From Oscillospiraceae bacterium (GTDB lineage: Bacteria > Bacillota > Clostridia > Oscillospirales > Oscillospiraceae), in contig SVMF01000002.1 of NCBI GenBank assembly GCA_015067565.1, positions 62,001-126,000 of the forward strand: DNA of 64,000 nucleotides. The letters are read 5' to 3'. Each line of letters begins with the position of its first letter. Position 1 is the stretch's first letter. Both the position numbers and the translations under genes were made by a program. Shown here piece by piece: positions 33,940-41,947 of the stretch. Below the pieces are notes generated by a model that did not search any database, was not told the origin of the DNA, and saw only the letters and a list, made by a program, of their open reading frames with translations.

Positions 33940-34593
33940 TCATTTGACCTGCCAGTCGATGGGGATTTGTCCGTGAAGGGTCAAAAATGCGTTTGTTTTT
34001 GAAAACGGCCGGCTGCCGAAAAATCCGCGGTAGCTCGAAAGCGGACTCGGGTGTGGTGCCTTCAGGATCAATCGGGGAGCTTCGGTGCGGATCATATGCT
34101 CCTTCTTCTGCGCCTGCGCACCCCAGAGGATAAACACGATCGGTTGCTCCAGGGCGTTGGTTGCACGGATTACCGCATCGGTGAAGCGCTGCCAGCCCCA
34201 ATCGGCATGGCTGTTGGCCTTGCCCCTTTCTACGGTCAGAACCGTGTTCAGAAGCAGAACTCCCTGCTCCGCCCAGGCTGTCAGATCGCCATGAGCGCAG
34301 CAGATGCCCAGATCGTCCTGCAGCTCCTTGAAAATGTTGCGCAGCGACGGCGGATAGGTTGTGCCGTCGGCAACGGAGAAGGACAGGCCCATGGCCTGCC
34401 GCGGCTCATGATAGGGATCCTGCCCCAGAATGACAGCCCGAACCGCCTCACACGGCGTCTTTTCCAGGGCATAGAGCACCCGATCCGCCTCGGGATAAAC
34501 GGTTGTTTTTTGTCGCTCGATGAGCAATTTTTCCTGCAAAGCTGCATAATACGGGGCTGAAAATTCCTCTTTCAGCAGCGTTTTCCAATCCAT
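33940..34593 (-). CDS. ung: Uracil-DNA glycosylase, family 1
   Basis: 217 residues from ATG 34593 (GAGGTG before it). Catalytic water-activating motif GQDPYH (57-62), and HPSPLSSYRGFFGSRPFS in the C-terminal part that inserts into the DNA minor groove; LLLNTVLTVERGKANSH is also conserved. Removes uracil from DNA as the first step of base excision repair. The gene is divergent from nth, another base-excision enzyme, with about 96 bp between start codons. Confidence 0.97.
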   Translation of the reverse strand: MDWKTLLKEEFSAPYYAALQEKLLIERQKTTVYPEADRVLYALEKTPCEAVRAVILGQDPYHEPRQAMGLSFSVADGTTYPPSLRNIFKELQDDLGICCAHGDLTAWAEQGVLLLNTVLTVERGKANSHADWGWQRFTDAVIRATNALEQPIVFILWGAQAQKKEHMIRTEAPRLILKAPHPSPLSSYRGFFGSRPFSKTNAFLTLHGQIPIDWQVK

Positions 34594-34640
34594 GTGCAAC
34601 ACCTCAGACACATTATACCAAAGACAGTAAAAAAACACAA

Positions 34641-34669
34641 TTCCCAATCCGACGAATCTGTGGTATAAT
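34641..34669 (+). promoter_or_regulatory. Promoter of nth
   Basis: TATAAT (34664-34669) with a weak TTCCCA -35 (34641-34646) at 17 bp. Confidence 0.5.
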
Positions 34670-34689
34670 GAAAAAAAGGCGGTGATTTT

Positions 34690-35310
34690 ATGGTGCAGAG
34701 CATCATTGACATTTTGAAGGAACGCTATCCCGAGGCGCTGTGCGCTTTGCACTACGGGAAGGACTACGAGCTGATGATTGCCGTGCGCCTCTCGGCGCAG
34801 TGCACCGATGCGCGTGTCAACCTCATCACACCTGCGCTCTTTGAGCGCTTCGACAGCCTCGATGCATTTGCCGATGCGGACGTCCTCGAGGTGGAAACCT
34901 ATGTACATTCGTGCGGCTTCTATCGCCAGAAGGCCAAGGACATCGTGCTGGCCTGCCGGATGCTGCGTGAGCAATTCGGCCGAAAAATTCCCCGGACGAT
35001 GGACGAGCTGCTGACGCTTCCCGGGGTAGGCAGAAAGACGGCAAATCTGCTTTTGGGCGATTTGTACGGCCAGCCGGCCGTGGTGTGCGACACGCATTGC
35101 ATCCGCATCGCCAATCGTTTGGGATTGGCGAAGGGAAAGGAGCCGGAGAAGGTCGAAATGCAGCTCAGGGCGATCCTGCCACCAGAGGAGAGCTCGGATT
35201 TTTGCCATCGTATCGTGCTGTTTGGCCGTGAGATCTGTACGGCGCGGGCGCCCAAATGCGACCAATGTCCCCTGCGCCCGTTCTGCAAGGAGTTTACAAG
35301 GGTGGATTGA
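34690..35310 (+). CDS. nth: Endonuclease III (DNA glycosylase/AP lyase)
   Basis: 206 residues. Helix-hairpin-helix LPGVGRKTAN with catalytic K116, D134 in VVCDTHCIR, and a 4Fe-4S cluster loop C183-x6-C190-x2-C193-x5-C199. All key residues are present and length is normal. It removes oxidised pyrimidines and nicks the abasic site. Divergent from ung. Confidence 0.97.
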   Translation: MVQSIIDILKERYPEALCALHYGKDYELMIAVRLSAQCTDARVNLITPALFERFDSLDAFADADVLEVETYVHSCGFYRQKAKDIVLACRMLREQFGRKIPRTMDELLTLPGVGRKTANLLLGDLYGQPAVVCDTHCIRIANRLGLAKGKEPEKVEMQLRAILPPEESSDFCHRIVLFGREICTARAPKCDQCPLRPFCKEFTRVD

Positions 35311-35327
35311 CGAATTCCTCACTACCA

Positions 35328-35362
35328 TGTCGTTGCCGGATTACGAAAATCCGGCAACGACA
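35328..35362. terminator. Perfect 15-bp stem hairpin between nth and the Clp gene
   Basis: TGTCGTTGCCGGATT and AATCCGGCAACGACA with a 5-nt loop. The two genes converge here, so it is probably a terminator, but neither side has a T tract. Confidence 0.5.
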
Positions 35363-35400
35363 TCCGAAGAAGTCTGTAGCGTGTGCCTGACAATGCCGTG

Positions 35401-37230
35401 CTATTGCAGGCAGATGCGGTCACGCTCTGCGGTGGCGGTGACGGTTTGCGGCAGCGGCCGACTCAAAAGACGCTTGGACAGAGGGGACTCCAATTCGTTC
35501 TGAATCAGCGTACGGATCGCTCGTGCGCCGCTTTTTTCATTCCGGCTGCGCTGCGCAAGCGCCTTGGCCAGCTCCGGGGCAAAGTGCAGGTGCAGGTTTT
35601 GATGCTCGGCTCTCAGGCGCAGCCGCTCGAGCTGGATCGAGGCGATCTCCTCGAGGGCTTCCTCACTGAGCGATTCAAAACAGCTGATGCAATCCACGCG
35701 CCCCAAAAATTCGGGCGAAAAATGCTCTCGCAGTGCCCTTTGCGCTGCGTTTTTTTCTGTCTGCTCAAAGCCGATTCCGCCCTGCGTCGAGCCTAAATTG
35801 GAGGTCATGACAAGCATCGTGTTGCGAAAATCGACCCGGCGGCCGAGGCTGTCAGTCAGGATGCCGTCATCCATGATCTGCAGCAGCAGGCCGCACACAT
35901 CCCGATGCGCCTTTTCGATCTCGTCGAGCAGGATAAGACTGTAGGGCCTTCGCCTGACCTTTTCGGTCAGCTCGCCGCCTTCGTCATGGCCGACATAGCC
36001 CGGGGGTGCGCCGATGAGTCGGGAGGAGGAAAATTTTTCCATATATTCCGACATGTCGATACGGATCATGGCCTCACGACTACCATAGACGGTTTCGGCC
36101 AAGGCCTTGCACAGCTCGGTCTTTCCGACCCCGGTGGGGCCGAGGAAGATCATGGACGCAATCGGCCTTTTTTGCTCGCTCAGGCCGCTTCGGCCTCTGC
36201 GGACGGCCTGACAGACCGACGAAATGGCGGCCTCCTGCCCGATGACACGGCTACACAGCAGCGTTTCCAGCTCGCAAAGGCGCTGCTTTTCGGGTGCGGA
36301 GATCGAGCCGATGGGGATGCCCGTCCGATTTGACACGGCAAGCGCTACATCCTGCCGTTGTACGCACCGGACACTTGCAGGCGACTTTTTCAGGCGGTGC
36401 AGGCGGTCACGCAGACAGGCTGCGCGTTCATATTCGCCCTCGCGTACGGCCTCGTGCAAGGAGGCCTCCAGCCTGCCGCAATCTCCGCCCAGTGGGCTCA
36501 GACGCGCTGCTGCTGCGCCCTCGTCGAGTAGATCGAGGGCCTTGTCGGGCAAAAACTGCTCGGTCATGTACCTACACGAGAGCTCCACGGCCGCCTCAAT
36601 GGCCTCGTCGCTGATGGGGATGCGGTGGTGCGCCTCCAGGCTTTCACGGAGGCCGCGCAAAATGGCTGTTGTTTCGACTTTGCTTGCCTCTGGTATCAGA
36701 ACCGTGCGGAAGCGCCTTGCCAGCGCGCTGTCCTTCTCGATGAACTTGCGGTATTCGTTCAGAGTTGTTGCGCCGATGATCTGCACCTCGCCGCGTCCGA
36801 GGGCGGGCTTGAGCAGGTTGGCCGCATCGATGGCGCCTTCGGCGGCTCCGGCACCGACGATGGTATGAACTTCGTCGATGAACAAAATGATGTTGTCGAC
36901 TCTGCGGATCTCCCCCAGAAGATCGCGGATACGCTCTTCAAATTCGCCGCGGTACTTCGTTCCGGCCAAAACGCTGGCCATATCCAGCGAGAACAGTCGC
37001 TTGCTGCGCAGGCATTCGGGTACCTGCCCCGAGGCGATGCGCTGTGCGACGGCCTCGACGATGGCAGTCTTGCCCACACCCGGCTCTCCGATCAGGGCGG
37101 GGTTGTTCTTGTGCTTCCGTGAGAGGATCTGCAAGACGGTTTCGATCTGTCGGTCGCGCCCGATGACGGGATCAACGGATTTTTCGATCAGATCTACACC
37201 GAATTGCTCCAAAAGTCGGGTGTTTTGCAT
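35401..37230 (-). CDS. ClpC-like AAA+ unfoldase lacking the N-terminal domain
   Basis: 609 residues. Two AAA+ modules: Walker A GEPGVGKT (48-55) with [14 protein letters not shown], and GPTGVGKT with [10 protein letters not shown]. The linker carries a UVR-like [17 protein letters not shown]. An IGF tripeptide in [10 protein letters not shown] corresponds to the ClpP-docking loop, so it should feed substrates to ClpP. The double Clp-N domain of about 150 residues that binds adaptors in ClpC is absent: the protein starts directly at [21 protein letters not shown]. ClpC proper is about 810 residues. No mcsA/mcsB/ctsR neighbours are present. Confidence 0.88.
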   Translation of the reverse strand: MQNTRLLEQFGVDLIEKSVDPVIGRDRQIETVLQILSRKHKNNPALIGEPGVGKTAIVEAVAQRIASGQVPECLRSKRLFSLDMASVLAGTKYRGEFEERIRDLLGEIRRVDNIILFIDEVHTIVGAGAAEGAIDAANLLKPALGRGEVQIIGATTLNEYRKFIEKDSALARRFRTVLIPEASKVETTAILRGLRESLEAHHRIPISDEAIEAAVELSCRYMTEQFLPDKALDLLDEGAAAARLSPLGGDCGRLEASLHEAVREGEYERAACLRDRLHRLKKSPASVRCVQRQDVALAVSNRTGIPIGSISAPEKQRLCELETLLCSRVIGQEAAISSVCQAVRRGRSGLSEQKRPIASMIFLGPTGVGKTELCKALAETVYGSREAMIRIDMSEYMEKFSSSRLIGAPPGYVGHDEGGELTEKVRRRPYSLILLDEIEKAHRDVCGLLLQIMDDGILTDSLGRRVDFRNTMLVMTSNLGSTQGGIGFEQTEKNAAQRALREHFSPEFLGRVDCISCFESLSEEALEEIASIQLERLRLRAEHQNLHLHFAPELAKALAQRSRNEKSGARAIRTLIQNELESPLSKRLLSRPLPQTVTATAERDRICLQ

Positions 37231-37323
37231 AATTTTCTCCTTTCATTCATAGCAAAGCTATTCTTGACGAGGAAAAATTTTTCTATACCTGCAAAAAAAA
37301 TACGATTTTCTGTCTTTTTCCGG

Positions 37324-37351
37324 TTGCATTTTTCAAAAGCTGTGATAGAAT
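37324..37351 (+). promoter_or_regulatory. Promoter of the ferredoxin gene
   Basis: TTGCAT (37324-37329), 16 bp, TAGAAT (37346-37351), 32 bp before the ATG. Confidence 0.65.
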
Positions 37352-37383
37352 ATGATCGTAATACTAAATAGGAGGCTGAAACA

Positions 37384-37554
37384 ATGGCATATTACATCAC
37401 CGATGCTTGCGCAAAGTGCGGTTCCTGCGCTGATACCTGCCCTCTGGGCATCATCACCGAGGGTGAGGAAAAGTACGTCATCGACGCTGACCAGTGCGTT
37501 GAGTGCGGCGCTTGTGCTAGCGCTTGCCCGCTGGAAGCCATCGAGCAAGAGTAA
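37384..37554 (+). CDS. Small 2[4Fe-4S] ferredoxin
   Basis: 56 residues, clostridial ferredoxin type. Two CxxCxxCxxxCP sets: CAKCGSCADTCP (residues 9-20) and CVECGACASACP (38-49). Usual length is 55. Electron carrier for pyruvate:ferredoxin oxidoreductase, hydrogenase and similar anaerobic enzymes. Codon choice is biased toward GCT/TGC-type codons and the leader has a strong TAGGAGG, suggesting high expression. It is monocistronic, ending in its own terminator. Confidence 0.95.
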   Translation: MAYYITDACAKCGSCADTCPLGIITEGEEKYVIDADQCVECGACASACPLEAIEQE

Positions 37555-37560
37555 AAAGTT

Positions 37561-37587
37561 AGCCCCCCTGAGTTCAGGGGGGCTTTC
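37561..37587 (+). terminator. Terminator of the ferredoxin gene
   Basis: AGCCCCCCTGAG with TTCAGGGGGGCT then TTCTGT. It runs up to the next gene, whose start is only 8 bases on, so read-through may be needed for that gene. Confidence 0.8.
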
Positions 37588-37591
37588 TGTC

Positions 37592-38296
37592 ATGTCTTTT
37601 ATGGAAGAATTGTGGAATGATATTTTTCTGCGGCAGGGGAAGTTTCGCCTGGGGACGGACTCCGTCTTGCTGGCAGATTTTATTTCTCTGCCAAAACACG
37701 CCGTCGTGGCGGACTTAGGCTCGGGCAGTGGTGCTCTGGGCTTGCTTTTGTGTGCACGGGAGCCGACCTGCAGGGTGTTCGGTATCGAGATCGACGAGGA
37801 ATCGCACCGCATTGCCGAGCAAAATGTCGAAGAAAATGCCCTTCGGGAGCGTCTGACTCCTATTTGGGGAGATGTGCGCCAGATCCGCGCGCTTTTGCCT
37901 GCCGGCAGTGTGGATTGTGTGATCTCCAATCCGCCTTATTTCCCGCCCGGCAGCGGCAAGGTTGCCAATGCCCGACGCAGCGAGCTCACCTTGAATTTGT
38001 CGCAGCTTTGCGCAGCAGCGGCGTGGCTTCTGCCCAGCGGAGGCCGCTTTGCCCTCGTGCACCGACCCGAGCGGCTGTGCGACATTTTCTGCACCCTGCG
38101 CGAAAACGGCCTCGAGCCGAAGCGTATCCGCTTCGTGCGGCATAAGCAGACCTCGCCCATATGTCTTGTCCTCATCGAGGCCAGACGCGGCGGTAAGGCA
38201 GGTCTGAGCTTTGAGCCCGACCTGATCGAATTTCACGGCGACGGCACACAGACCGAGGACTACCGTGTCGCCTACCACAGAGGAGAACACCTATGA
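37592..38296 (+). CDS. SAM-dependent methyltransferase, TrmN6/YfiC type
   Basis: 234 residues. LADLGSGSGALGLLL-like SAM site (VVADLGSGSGALG), and the N6-adenine-type catalytic motif NPPY in ISNPPYFPPG. This subgroup methylates adenine 37 of tRNA1(Val) or is closely related, and in Firmicutes it is usually next to rsmI, as here (ATG overlap of 4 bp). Start ATG 37592 or 37601 are both possible. The ribosome site would fall within the ferredoxin terminator arm (GGGGGG), an unusual arrangement. Confidence 0.85.
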   Translation: MSFMEELWNDIFLRQGKFRLGTDSVLLADFISLPKHAVVADLGSGSGALGLLLCAREPTCRVFGIEIDEESHRIAEQNVEENALRERLTPIWGDVRQIRALLPAGSVDCVISNPPYFPPGSGKVANARRSELTLNLSQLCAAAAWLLPSGGRFALVHRPERLCDIFCTLRENGLEPKRIRFVRHKQTSPICLVLIEARRGGKAGLSFEPDLIEFHGDGTQTEDYRVAYHRGEHL

Positions 38297-39117
38297 TGCT
38301 CTATCTTGTACCTACTCCCATCGGAAACCTCTCGGACATCTCCGAGCGCTGCCGCAGGACTTTGGCCGAGGCGGATTTCATCGCTGCCGAGGACACGCGC
38401 GTGACGCTGCGGCTGCTGAACCATCTGGACATCAAAAAGCCGCTCGTGAGCTACTATGAACACAACAAGACGCAAAGCGGCAAAAAGATCGTTGAACGCA
38501 TTCTGGCAGGCGAGACCTGCGCCCTGGTCAGCGATGCCGGATCGCCCGCAATCTCCGACCCGGGGGAGGATCTGGTGCGTCTGTGCGCCGAAAGCGGCAT
38601 CACCGTCACGGCCATTCCCGGGCCGTGTGCAGCCATTACCGCCCTGAGCATTTCTGCTTTGCCGACGGGCCGATTCACCTTTGAAGGATTCTTGTCGATC
38701 AATAAGAAGGCGCGCCGTGCCCATCTGGAGAGCTTAAAAAACGAGGTGCGTACGATGATCTTCTACGAGGCTCCGCACAAGCTGACCGACACGCTGAAAA
38801 ACCTGTCGGAGACCTTTGGCCCCGAACGGCGCATCTCTTTGTGCCGTGAGCTCACAAAGCTGCACGAGGAAGTGCTTCGCATGAGCCTCGGTGAGGCGAT
38901 GGCCTACTACGGGGAAAATGCGCCTCGTGGAGAGTATGTTCTGATCATCGAGGGCGCAAGCGTTGCCGAAGAGGAGCCTGCATCCGTGGACGATGCTCTT
39001 TCTGCGGTACAGGAGCTGATGGATACGGGTCTTTCCAAAAAAGATGCCGTCAAGCAGGTGGCATTGCAGCTTGGCCTGCCGAAAAATGAGCTGTACCAGG
39101 CGGCTTTGCAAATATAA
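38293..39117 (+). CDS. rsmI: 16S rRNA (cytidine(1402)-2'-O)-methyltransferase
   Basis: 274 residues. YLVPTPIGNLSDISERC at the N-terminus, AAEDTRVTLRLLNHL, LVSDAGSPAISDPGEDLV and FEGFLSINKKARR are signature stretches of RsmI in the tetrapyrrole-methylase fold. Methylates the ribose of C1402 in the decoding centre. Overlaps the preceding methyltransferase by 4 bp. Confidence 0.97.
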   Translation: MMLYLVPTPIGNLSDISERCRRTLAEADFIAAEDTRVTLRLLNHLDIKKPLVSYYEHNKTQSGKKIVERILAGETCALVSDAGSPAISDPGEDLVRLCAESGITVTAIPGPCAAITALSISALPTGRFTFEGFLSINKKARRAHLESLKNEVRTMIFYEAPHKLTDTLKNLSETFGPERRISLCRELTKLHEEVLRMSLGEAMAYYGENAPRGEYVLIIEGASVAEEEPASVDDALSAVQELMDTGLSKKDAVKQVALQLGLPKNELYQAALQI

Positions 39118-39119
39118 TC

Positions 39120-39148
39120 TTGCATTTTTATGCCTTGCTGCGTATAAT
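39120..39148 (+). promoter_or_regulatory. Promoter of the SLH transglutaminase gene
   Basis: TTGCAT (39120-39125), 17 bp, TATAAT (39143-39148), 29 bp before the ATG. Confidence 0.75.
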
Positions 39149-39177
39149 GATAGTATCTTTATGATTGGAGAGATTTC

Positions 39178-40650
39178 ATGAAAAAGTTTTTAAGCATGGC
39201 TCTGGCACTTGTGCTGCTTCTGAGCCTCCTGCCGACGACCGTTTTTGCAGGCGGCGATGCTCTGAAGACCGAGGACATCAAAACGGTACTCAATGCCGTT
39301 ACGCTGTATCCGCAGAAGACCGGCTATGAAGAGCTGGATGCGGCTTTGGAGCGCGTTCTGGGGCCTGTTCGCAAAGCGGATGTTTACACGCAGCTTAAGA
39401 CAGCCTATGACTGGACGATCTACAACATCGATTTCAGTTGGGCACCATATTCGCAGAACTGGGCACCTGCCTACGACTGCTTCAATGTCACGCACGAGCT
39501 GACCTATGACGAGGGCCTGCAGGAGGTTATCCCGTTTGAGGTCGCCAATCGTGCCTACCATGCTTTGACCGAGCACGAGGGTGTTTGCTACGACTATGCA
39601 TCCCTGCTTGCTGTCATGGCCCGTTACATTGGCATTGATTCGTATGTACATACGGGCATGTTCACCTTTGAGCCTGCCTACGGCAACATCCTCGGCCACC
39701 ACGGCTGGGTCGAGCTGGATCTGAACGGCGCATTTTACATCTTTGACTCGCAGCGCGACTACCGCCTCAGCGGCAACGGCACGATGCCGATTCCGTATGA
39801 CTATTTCGGCATCCCGATGGATCGCTCCTGGAGATACGACCAGGAGACGGAGCTCAATGCTGCCCGTGATGCGCAGTTCCTCTCGGTCACCGCAGAGCGC
39901 AAGCAGCTTGCCTCCGTGACGGCCGTGACGAGCGCATCTTGTCTCGTCAAGGGCACGGGTCTGTATCCGCTGGACAGCGAGGTTACGCTGGAGGCGGTCT
40001 ATATCAAGCCGTTCCTCGGCTGGTTTGACAAGAACGGCAGTCTGCTTTGCAGCGACCCGATCTACACATTTACTGCACACGCATCCACGCGTGTCCATGC
40101 CATCTGCGAGGGCGAATATTTCACCGATATGACCCCGAAGGATTGGTATTTTGACCATGCCAATGCAGCCCTGGAGCGCAGCATCATCAGCGGTGTGGCA
40201 CCGTTTGAATTTGCAGCCAATGACAAGCTCACACGCGCCATGGCGCTGACCATTCTGGCCCGCTACGCAGGCGATGACGGCACGAGCGCAAGCTCCGGCT
40301 TTGCCGATGTTGAGGAAGGCAGCTGGTATGAAAGTGCCGTCAACTGGGGCGTTGCCAACGGTGTGACCAACGGCTACGAGGACAACACCTTCCGTCCGTA
40401 CGAGAGCATCACCCGTGAGCAGTTCATCACCATGCTCGTGCGCTATGCCAAGGTTGATGTCGAGGGCGTTGAGCTGACCTATGCGGATCTGGATGACATC
40501 AGCGGCTATGCCCTGGATGCCATGCGCGCTGCACAGGCCATCTGCCTGATCGAGGGTTACGAGGATAACACCGTCCGTCCGCAGAACCTTTTGACCCGTG
40601 CCGAGGGTGTGACTGTGCTGATGCGCCTTATCAATTGGCTGGAACGTTAA
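39178..40650 (+). CDS. Secreted transglutaminase-like protein with three SLH cell-wall anchors
   Basis: 490 residues. Signal peptide 1-24 (cleavage after TVFA). Residues about 60-195 are a transglutaminase-like/cysteine protease fold with Cys137 (GVCYDYAS), His175 (HHGWVEL) and Asp190 (FYIFD) as triad. After a beta-rich spacer come three SLH repeats (about 310-490), for example FADVEEGSWYESAVNWGV and GYEDNTFRPYESITREQF, which bind pyruvylated cell-wall polymer. It may cut or cross-link surface protein or peptidoglycan peptides; substrate is unknown. Located 13 bp before uppP. Confidence 0.92.
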   Translation: MKKFLSMALALVLLLSLLPTTVFAGGDALKTEDIKTVLNAVTLYPQKTGYEELDAALERVLGPVRKADVYTQLKTAYDWTIYNIDFSWAPYSQNWAPAYDCFNVTHELTYDEGLQEVIPFEVANRAYHALTEHEGVCYDYASLLAVMARYIGIDSYVHTGMFTFEPAYGNILGHHGWVELDLNGAFYIFDSQRDYRLSGNGTMPIPYDYFGIPMDRSWRYDQETELNAARDAQFLSVTAERKQLASVTAVTSASCLVKGTGLYPLDSEVTLEAVYIKPFLGWFDKNGSLLCSDPIYTFTAHASTRVHAICEGEYFTDMTPKDWYFDHANAALERSIISGVAPFEFAANDKLTRAMALTILARYAGDDGTSASSGFADVEEGSWYESAVNWGVANGVTNGYEDNTFRPYESITREQFITMLVRYAKVDVEGVELTYADLDDISGYALDAMRAAQAICLIEGYEDNTVRPQNLLTRAEGVTVLMRLINWLER

Positions 40651-40663
40651 GAAAGGAGAAGCG

Positions 40664-41515
40664 ATGGGTTTTTTACAATGGCTTAAAATCGTTGTCCTTG
40701 GCATTGTCGAGGGCATTACGGAGTGGCTTCCGATCAGCTCGACGGGGCATATGATCCTCGTTGACGAGTTCTGGAAGACCTCAAATTCAGTCCTGACGGA
40801 GGACTTCATGAAGATGTTCGAGGTCGTCATCCAGTTGGGTGCGATCTTGGCCGTCGTGGTGCTGTATTTCGAAAAAATCTGGCCTTTCCGCAACGACCGA
40901 AAGGCAAAAACGACCTTTGACCGCTTCTGCGACCGTGAGAAATTCATCCTCTGGCTGAAGATTGCACTGTCGTGCGTGCCGGCGATCCTCATTGGGCTGC
41001 CGTTCGAGGAGGAAATCGACAAATATCTGTTCAAGACCCCTGTCGTGGCGGCCATGCTGATCGTTTATGGCATCGGATTTTTGTTCATCGAGCGCTACAA
41101 TAAGAGCCGCAAGCCGCGCATCAATGATCTGAGCGAGCTTCGCTGGTCGGATGCGGCGTTGATCGGCATCTTCCAGGTGCTGGCCATGGTGCCGGGCACC
41201 TCACGCTCGGGCGCAACGATTCTCGGTGGCATTTTGATCGGCGCAAGCCGCGGTATCGCTGCGGAGTACACCTTCTTCCTGGCCATCCCGACGATGCTCG
41301 GCGCATCAGCGCTGAAGTTGCTCAAGTACGGCGCAGCCTTCACAGGTGTGCAGATCGCTGCATTGCTTGTGGGTATGGTCATTGCCTTCGTTGTTTCGGT
41401 GATCGCCATCAAGTTCCTGATCGGCTACATCAAGAAGCACGACTTCTCAGCCTTTGGCTGGTATCGCATTGCATTGGGCTTGATCGTCCTGCTGTGCTTC
41501 TATGTGATTCTGTAA
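40664..41515 (+). CDS. uppP: Undecaprenyl-diphosphatase (BacA family)
   Basis: 283 residues, about eight membrane helices. Catalytic regions GIVEGITEWLPISSTGHMIL at the N-terminus and VPGTSRSGATILGGIL in the middle. Dephosphorylates undecaprenyl diphosphate to recycle the lipid carrier of cell-wall synthesis; extra dosage gives bacitracin tolerance. AAAGGAG before the ATG. Confidence 0.97.
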   Translation: MGFLQWLKIVVLGIVEGITEWLPISSTGHMILVDEFWKTSNSVLTEDFMKMFEVVIQLGAILAVVVLYFEKIWPFRNDRKAKTTFDRFCDREKFILWLKIALSCVPAILIGLPFEEEIDKYLFKTPVVAAMLIVYGIGFLFIERYNKSRKPRINDLSELRWSDAALIGIFQVLAMVPGTSRSGATILGGILIGASRGIAAEYTFFLAIPTMLGASALKLLKYGAAFTGVQIAALLVGMVIAFVVSVIAIKFLIGYIKKHDFSAFGWYRIALGLIVLLCFYVIL

Positions 41516-41526
41516 TACCGAAAACG

Positions 41527-41565
41527 TCGCCAACCGTCAAAATAAATTTTGTCGGTTGGCGATTT
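41527..41565. terminator. Palindromic terminator after uppP (GCCAAYCGTCAAAA type)
   Basis: TCGCCAACCGTCAAAAT / ATTTTGTCGGTTGGCGA, followed by TTTC. Confidence 0.75.
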
Positions 41566-41620
41566 CTACGCAAACAGCAATTTACCATAATAAAATTATG
41601 TAAACTGCAAGAAGGGGTAA

Positions 41621-41796
41621 ATTCCGATTTATCGTCTTGATTATCGTATCTCGTTGTAGGGTAGGGGCATGCCCCTACCGGCAGAACCAGGCTCGTATTC
41701 GCAGTAGCTTCCGGCAAAATCGTAGCGATTGCCGCCGGGCGGGGCATGCCCCGCCCCTACAGCATAAAACGATAAGCTTACCGATAAATCGGAAGT
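41621..41796 (+). repeat. GGGGCATGCCCC-type palindromic element, copy 2 (complete)
   Basis: 176 bp with inverted ends: TTCCGATTTATCG on the left and CGATAAATCGGAA on the right. Inside are two GGGGCATGCCCC palindromes (GTAGGGGCATGCCCCTACC and GGGCGGGGCATGCCCCGCCC) around a central CCGGCAAAATCGTAGCGATTGCCGCCGG-like stem. No coding capacity. It is the best-preserved of three copies. Confidence 0.8.
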
Positions 41797-41885
41797 TCCT
41801 GCCTACGGGTGGGATGCGATGATGCCTGCGAGGATGCGCCCGGGAAGCCGTGCACGACGGACGGCTAACGAGTTTTAGGATATGA

Positions 41886-41914
41886 TTGACATATTTATGC
41901 AGCTTTGGTAAAAT
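41886..41914 (+). promoter_or_regulatory. Promoter of the TIR-propeller/ABC operon
   Basis: TTGACA (41886-41891), 17 bp, TAAAAT (41909-41914), 34 bp before the ATG. Confidence 0.8.
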
Positions 41915-41947
41915 AAAAATATCATGATCGCTTCAGGGGGTCAGGAC

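Larger units (their letters stand above)
41516..41947. other. Gene-free region with terminator, repeat and TIR operon promoter
   Basis: 432 bp holding the uppP palindrome, a complete GGGGCATGCCCC-type element and a consensus promoter. The strip after the palindrome (CAATTTACCATAATAAAATTATG) resembles the strip after the spoIVA palindrome at about 24233-24256, so palindrome plus strip may travel with the repeat. Confidence 0.7.

Noticed and set aside
39190-41055. 621-codon minus-strand frame across the SLH transglutaminase and uppP
   Set aside because: Opposite two clear genes with signal peptide and catalytic motifs. It results from GC-biased third positions.
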